NCBI GenBank assembly: GCA_003254885.1
Contig: QANT01007044.1
Span: 1-64,000, forward strand
From: Purshia tridentata
Lineage: Eukaryota; Streptophyta; Magnoliopsida; Rosales; Rosaceae
DNA length: 64,000 nt
Reading direction: 5' to 3'
The position numbers were made by a program, and so were the translations under genes. The notes under the pieces are model-generated. The model did no database searches. It saw nothing but the letters and a program-made list of their open reading frames with translations, and had not been told where the DNA came from. This document shows positions 58,028-64,000 of this stretch, piece after piece. The first letter of the stretch is position 1. Each line of letters begins with the position of its first letter.

Positions 58028-58606
58028 TTAATCCTCATGGCAAATCCGCATGAGAGAAGTGTCCATGCATTTTATATGTGTTTCTCTCAGCATTACATCA
58101 TTACATGACCTAGAACGTGATATAACTTATAAGCAACACAAATAAAAGAGTATATTCATTGTTTGGGTTTTGTGTAAACAATAACAGCCTCATCAGTGTA
58201 TTATATATGTTGATCTCTCTTATCACTTGCTAAATGTCCAATTTTACACAGCCCCTATCACTCCAATAAAATTAAAATGATGCTGAACTAAGCTCTAAGC
58301 AGACTTTAATTTAGTTAATTTTGTATAAAAATAATTTTTAAAAATGTCGCAAAATATGAATAGTTGTAATCATTAAATCTTAGATAAAACGTTATTTACT
58401 TTAAGAGCGCTCCGTGCACACGAACATTTATAAACATTACGAGCATTGATGCCGGATTGGCGGGTCTTTTTTTCAGTAGGAGCCACGTGAGACATAACAA
58501 GACTCTCCTTAAATCAAAAGACGAGCAAAGTCAAAGGCCAACCATGACTCTTCCTCCATAGAAAAACACGTAACCAAACACTTGTGAATCCAAACCCAGA
58601 ATCCAC
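58028..58606. other. Promoter-side region of the WD40 gene
   Basis: No gene is visible. A CACGTG G-box lies at 58484-58489, 118 bp upstream of the start codon, and is the only clear candidate control site. Confidence 0.4.
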
Positions 58607-61600
58607 ATGGCGGACAAGAATGGAGGTGGTGACGGTGGTGCTCCCCCAGACGAAGAGAAGAACAATGGAGCCGATGGTGGTGTTGATGATGCGCGACCAG
58701 AGGAGGAGGAGAACAAGACGATTGCAGATCCAGACCTGTTGATCTGCTTGCTTCAGCCTTCTCCCGCCCACTCCGATCCCGAATACATCGGAATTCGTCG
58801 CCTTCTTCTCTCTCGCAAGCCCCAGCCCTGCATTCATCGCCGCCGAGTACGCTTCTCCTTATCCTTCTTCATTGAACACTTTACATGATTCATTCATTCG
58901 GTTGAAATGAGTTTTGAGTTGTTTGTTTGTTTGGGGTTTGAAGGATTGGAGATGCAATGGAAAAGGCTATGTGGCGTACCGCAACTACATTCGCAGGCCG
59001 AGGAATTGGGAAAACTTGCAGGTTCCGAGCCTCCAAAGCACTCCCGGAAACAGGTCGCTAATTCAATTCATATTCATCTCGAGCTTTTGCTACTCGCAGA
59101 CTCTGTGATCTCGAAATTTTCAGATTAGTCAGTGTTTCTTTGTTTTCTTAAATTCGTATTATGCTGACATCAGGGTAATTTACTGCTTGATGCATCAGTG
59201 GGCGATGGATTCATCCTCCAAGTCCATTGTCCCTATTGTATGACGTCGAAACCTGGAGTCATACCAGCAAGGTATGTATGACCAATGAAATTTCCATTCC
59301 ATTATGGGTTTTCTTTAATCCCATATAATATGCACATATTGCTCATCCTGATCTCGGACATGTAGTTTTTAGTTTCGCAAGTTGTAAATGTGATGACCCT
59401 TTTGAGAAAAATTTGAGACAATAATGCAAATTTTGAATTTGACCTCGTTATTATAATGGGTTAATGCCTTCTTTCTTTACAGGACATGCAAAGTGGCAGT
59501 CAACCTTCACCTCGGAGAACTAGTTTTAGCTCGAGTACGAGTGATAATGACCGCCCACGCCATCGACGGGGTGAACAACCTGCATACTCGTTTGTAGGAA
59601 TGCATTACATCTTTGATGAGTGCAAAGCCTCTGGTAATTTCTCTTCAACTACTATTCTGTATTGACCCTTTGTTGTGTTCTTAAGTTGAGAGGTAATATG
59701 ATTTTTTGAAAAGAAGAAACCTCATTGGTTTTTATGTACATTGTACAGTTACGGTTTTGAAGTTTGGGCACATGAGTTCTGATCTTCTTGCATATGGAGC
59801 ATCAGATGGAACCTTGACAGTATGCACTGTCTCTGATCCACCTTCAATCCTCAAGCATCTGGATGGTCACTCTAAAGATGTTACAGGTTGGATTGACTGG
59901 TATTGTTACTGTTGTCTTTTTCTTTTGTATTTGCAATGATATATTTGTTAGCATGTTTGCCTGTCCTCCATATAAGTAGATTTTTGCGGCCGAAGAATTA
60001 ATTTTGATATTTCATTGGGTATAGATAGCTAAGATAAGACAGGTACCATAAAATTGGTAGGCTTGGGCTAATCTAATTAAGCTGTGGCAGTAATAAGTAT
60101 TCAAAGTGGTTCTAATATTGAAAGGCAATCTGTTTCTGAAGCCCTAATGACAAAATAATGTTTTTTCCTGCCATCACAATGTTTCTGAATTTGTATTTCA
60201 TTTTCAGACTTTGATTTCTCGTCAAACAATCAATACATTGCATCTTCATCTATGGATAAAACTGTGCGAGTATGGGAGATTTCAAAAGGCCTTTGCATTC
60301 GAGTAATATATGGAGTTTCACCACAACTATGTATTCGTTTTCACCCTGTAAGTGTACACAAACATTAAGAACACTCAGCCCCTAGGGGGTGCAGCAATCC
60401 TTTCCTATGCTGATACCTTATTATATGTACATGTTTAAACTGTTCTGTGGTTCATCCATGCCTAGCTTGTTTTATTCAAACCAAGTTGTTAAGGACTGAT
60501 TTCAGCATATAATACCTATCAGACCTTTGGTATTGTTTTTACCAGATTCTCACTGTTGGTTCTTTTTCCCTGGACTTGAATTCCCCTCATTTTCAACCTT
60601 CATTAATTTAGTTAATAATGCCTTTTCTTCCCTCGACCTTTTGTGGATTACAATAGTGCAAAGAGAAAAACTTGTCTGCCCATTTTTTTATTTTTTACGT
60701 TTCTTTTAAACATGATATGTCATTCTGAAATTTAAGGTTTTGTTTTCCCTTCACCTTCTTTGATGCAGGTAAATAACAATTTTCTTTCAGCTGGCAATGC
60801 AGACAAGGAAATTACGGTAATCACTGCATACCTTTGCTTGCTGCAACCTCAGAAAGGAAATAGTTTAGATTCTGGATACTATCTGATTTTATTAAAAGCT
60901 GAATTTTTAGGCCTCATAACATGATCCCACTTGTTTAAACCCCACCTCCCTTACATATGTGGCCCTTTTTTGAGCGAAAAATGTAATTGGACTAACGAAA
61001 TGGGCAAATTGGCTTCAAAATTAAAGTTAAGGGGGCACATTAATACAACTCATAATACACATCCTGAATTGATTAAGGGGTCAAAGTTTAAGTCCTTTTT
61101 GAAAATTTTTCCCTTTGTAATATTTTGACTCCCGATCTTATTGATGTTAGTCAACTTAATACAGTCTCTGTAATGCACTACAATCATATTGAGACATCTC
61201 ATAATACATCCCCACACAACAAAATAATATTGCTGCTTAAATTTTTTATTTTTCTTCTGATACACAAGGGACCTCTAATTCTTCATTCCCCAATAATGTT
61301 AGTGTTTCCTTGATATTTACAATTTAATAATTTACATTTGATTAGTGGCACTTCTGTGTTGATATATCAGGTTTTCAATTTCAGCACCGGGAGGATCATT
61401 CATAAAACATTATTTGACAGTGAGGTTACTGCCATGGACCATGCTCACACTGGACAGCTAATTTTCTGTGGGGATGCAATGGTGTGTCCCTCTCTATGTT
61501 TAGATTTGAAGCTTTTCTTTTCCAATGAATTTGCATATTCTTTACTGACATAGTCAATTGGAAAATTTGTTGCAGGGCTGTATATATTCTGTAAGTATGA

Positions 61601-62695
61601 ATTCTCATACAGGTATATTATCTCGCTCTCACCGTTATCGAAGTAGCAGCAGGCGCAAATCTCCAGTAACAACTGTGCAGTACCGAAGTTTTTCTCTGTT
61701 GGCTCGGGGCCCTGTGTTGCTGACATGTACTCAAGATGGAAGTTTATCTTTCTTCAGGTGTGGTCGGCAGGACATGCGTTATTACTTTTATTGTCTATTT
61801 AAGCCACTGACAAGATTGTTGGTATGTTGTAGTGTTGCTCTGGAAATACAGGGTTATTTGACTCTCCGTTGCTCACTCAAATTAACTCCACGAATATACA
61901 GCATCCGGGCTTCCTTCTGTCCTCTGCTTTCCCTCGAAAAGGGAGAATTTATAGGTTTGTATGTCAATCTCAATGTTAAGTGAAAGTTTTCCTATATTTT
62001 CATTTTTGTGGGTAAATTATCAAGGAAATGGATAATTTTGGATGGGAATTCCGTGTTTTGCGCCACATAAATGTCAGACGAGCTGTGGTATAGTTGACTA
62101 ACTACAGACAAGAACTCTGATTAGAGCTTCAATATGCTTTCATGTTGATCATTTCTTTGCATGACGTACATGTGCTTATATTACTTTATCAAGGAAATGA
62201 AAAGTTCAAAATTGTAACTAGTAGAAGCATATGTCAACATGTTGTCAGCTGCTGAAGTTTCAGAGGTCCTTGAATACGATGATATCTAATCCAACTGTGT
62301 AACTGAACATTATTGTCAAGATCTGAGTGCATGCAACTTTCCAAAAATTTCACTTTTCTTTTGGTTATGTGACAGTTTACATTTACTATTTCTTTCTGAC
62401 ATTGTCATATTGTTATAATACCTAGTTGCCGGAAGCGAGGATTCAAATGTCTACTTCTATAATTTAACTCGGCCAAAGCATACATGTGTAAACAAGCTAC
62501 AGGTTCATCTCATTTATATAAGGTTTTTATGGTTTCCTAACGTCTCAAAGTGGACTCAAATGACCATAATATGTGCGACTGCAGGGTCATCGATTTCCAG
62601 TCATCAGCGTTGCTTGGAACCATGGGGAGAACTTGTTAGCATCTTCTGATTTCTATGGTACAGTTATTGTATGGAAGAGATCAAAGACGGGTTAA
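58607..62695 (+). CDS. WD40-repeat protein, WDR13-like
   Basis: Twelve exons: 58607-58846, 58944-59053, 59199-59271, 59483-59633, 59749-59886, 60208-60347, 60769-60816, 61371-61481, 61576-61757, 61833-61954, 62426-62502 and 62585-62695 (1503 nt, 500 aa). The N-terminus is acidic and Gly-rich (residues 1-45), followed by a conserved plant segment (DWRCNGKGYVAYRNYIRRPRNW) and a Ser-rich linker. WD-type repeats begin near VTVLKFGH..DLLAYGASDGTL, then FSSNNQYIASSSMDKTVRVWE, FNFSTGRII, LLTCTQDGSLSFFR, VAGSEDSNVYFYNL, and finish with ISVAWNHGENLLASSDFYGTVIVWKR. A beta-propeller scaffold is expected. It resembles animal WDR13 and its uncharacterised plant relatives; its partners are unknown. There is no signal peptide or membrane segment. 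Confidence 0.9.
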
Positions 62696-63303
62696 AACAA
62701 ACATATATACAGAGATTCAAGTTTCAAGTCACACTTAGGTTTGCAGGCTCTTTGTTCAATTCTGCCATTCTTTTCCCATAATTGGTTCACCACTACAAAG
62801 TCACATATACTGTATTATTAACTGTATCAGTCAGATAAGGAAATAGAGTGAACAATGTTTGTATCCTTTTTCCAATTTAATATCAAGTGATCAAAAGTTT
62901 TTCATATATAGAATAGATTTCATAGATAGCTAAGTTTGGTGCGGGTCCATTGTTCCATTGTTTGTATCACTGCAAAGCTATTATTAACTGGGCTGACCAC
63001 ATTATTATGAAGCAAAGCATTGAACGACATCGTTTACATGAAAGGTTAACATTAACAAATTTTTAAAGCCTATGAGCCTTATAATGCCTTACACAGAAAA
63101 AACAAAATAGGAATTATATGACGGTTATGACCTCCTACATATAAAAGATGGATTAGTTACAATCTTGATTAAAAAAGGGAAATGCCTTTCTTTATGTTCG
63201 TGAGGTTTATTTGAACCCAACCAACACGTAGTCTTGTGATGACAGAGGAGCCTCTGGGAAAGAAAATAGGTTATAAACTATCAAATTGTTTATATTTACA
63301 ACC
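62696..63303. other. 3' flank of the WD40 gene up to the tRNA
   Basis: AT-rich sequence with no coding signal. The first ~150 bases are probably the 3' UTR. Confidence 0.4.
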
Positions 63304-63376
63304 TCCGTTGTAGTCTAGTTGGTTAGGATACTCGGCTCTCACCCGAGAGACCCGGGTTCAAGTCCCGGCAACGGAA
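63304..63376 (+). tRNA. tRNA-Glu (anticodon CTC)
   Basis: 73 bases that fold as a tRNA. The acceptor stem TCCGTTG/CAACGGA pairs perfectly with discriminator A; the anticodon stem CTCGG/CCGAG holds the loop CTCTCAC, giving anticodon CTC; the T arm is CCGGGTTCAAGTCCCGG. The internal A box (TAGTCTAGTTGG) and B box (GGTTCAAGTCC) fit RNA polymerase III promoters. A CAA upstream and T runs just downstream (63377-63381, 63384-63388) are usual for plant tRNA genes. No intron. It decodes GAG. Confidence 0.97.
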
Positions 63377-63395
63377 TTTTTAATTTTTAATTTTT
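63377..63395 (+). terminator. RNA polymerase III terminator of tRNA-Glu
   Basis: Three successive runs of five T separated by AA start directly after the discriminator base. Confidence 0.85.
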
Positions 63396-64000
63396 CAGAG
63401 ATGTTTCGACGCGGTTTGAATCAGACATCAGTTGCAATTTGTAAGCTTGGAACTTGGAATGGGATAAAATTAGTCGTGGTGGTTTCTAATTTTTTATTAT
63501 TTATTTTTAAATCATAGCATCTTTTTGGTGATGGAGATGAGGCTCCAACACATGAAAGTGCAAAATGGGCAAGAGAAGATATAGATGGAGCTGCTTTTAT
63601 TTTAGAGTGCTATTATTTCCACCCACGTGTCCTATTTTTTCACTCACCTTATAATTTTACCCCTTTTAAAATTTTAAGAAATAGTAATCCTCTTTTTTCA
63701 CCCCCTAATATTCCTAAAATATCCTTACTAATAAACACTATTTCCACTCCATTTTGTCTCCCATATTTTCTTTTTTCCATAAACCCTAAACTCTATTCAC
63801 CCACCAAATTTTGAATCCATATACAACCTCATACATACTCTTAGATTAGATAGATTGAGAGTGAGAGAGGAATCAACCCATAAAACAAGAAATTAAACAA
63901 AACAAACAAGAATTTTTATGTTAGCTAGGGTGGAATTGTTAGCACATTAATTGATAGCAGCATAGCATTTTTGCGTCTTTCTCCGTTACATACATTGCTG
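63396..64000. other. Right edge of the window
   Basis: AT-rich, with pyrimidine-rich stretches around 63600-63790. No gene, RNA or repeat with clear borders is seen. Confidence 0.4.

Noticed and set aside
63595-63900. Pyrimidine-rich stretch near the right edge as a mobile element
   Set aside because: No terminal repeats, target duplication or coding remnant could be seen, and the window ends close by.

Overview
This is nuclear DNA from a eudicot plant. It is AT-rich, its genes are split by many short introns with plant-type splice sites, and every recognisable protein is of a plant family. A rosid such as a Rosaceae species would fit, but nothing in the window proves the genus. I rebuilt the exons by hand from conserved protein sequence, GT/AG (once GC/AG) borders and reading phase; every spliced gene below closes in frame.

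Layout: a small acidic protein of unknown function (541-1119, +); a SHI/STY-type zinc-finger transcription factor of the SRS family (5821-6958, -); four tandem, same-strand purple acid phosphatase genes of the PAP10/PAP12 type (8850-30465, -), here called PAP-A to PAP-D from left to right; an RD19-type vacuolar papain-like cysteine protease (32877-35237, +), with LINE RNase H debris on both sides; an 18-exon V-ATPase subunit a (36905-48408, -); an 18-exon MCM4 replicative helicase subunit (49859-55237, -); a FAR1-domain gene fragment followed by a 1.2-kb PIF/Harbinger-like DNA transposon (56137-58027); a 12-exon WD40 protein (58607-62695, +); and a tRNA-Glu(CTC) (63304-63376, +).

The most distinctive region is the phosphatase array. 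All four copies are intact 8-exon genes whose six internal exons have identical lengths (198, 112, 230, 139, 221 and 122 nt). Each has a GAATATTC element, which fits the PHR1-binding site GNATATNC, 106-148 bp upstream of its start codon, so the whole cluster is probably induced by phosphate starvation. PAP-A has lost the Asp of the GDLSYAD motif that bridges the two active-site metals (Asp to Tyr), while its frame and splice sites are intact. PAP-D carries a short inverted-repeat insertion in intron 2 whose empty site can be seen in PAP-C.

The other genes are ordinary single-copy housekeeping or regulatory genes. MCM4 has a close pair of E2F-type sites just upstream. The spaces between genes hold microsatellites, several tandem duplications of 70-310 bp, a probable Helitron remnant, MITE-like insertions and LINE fragments.
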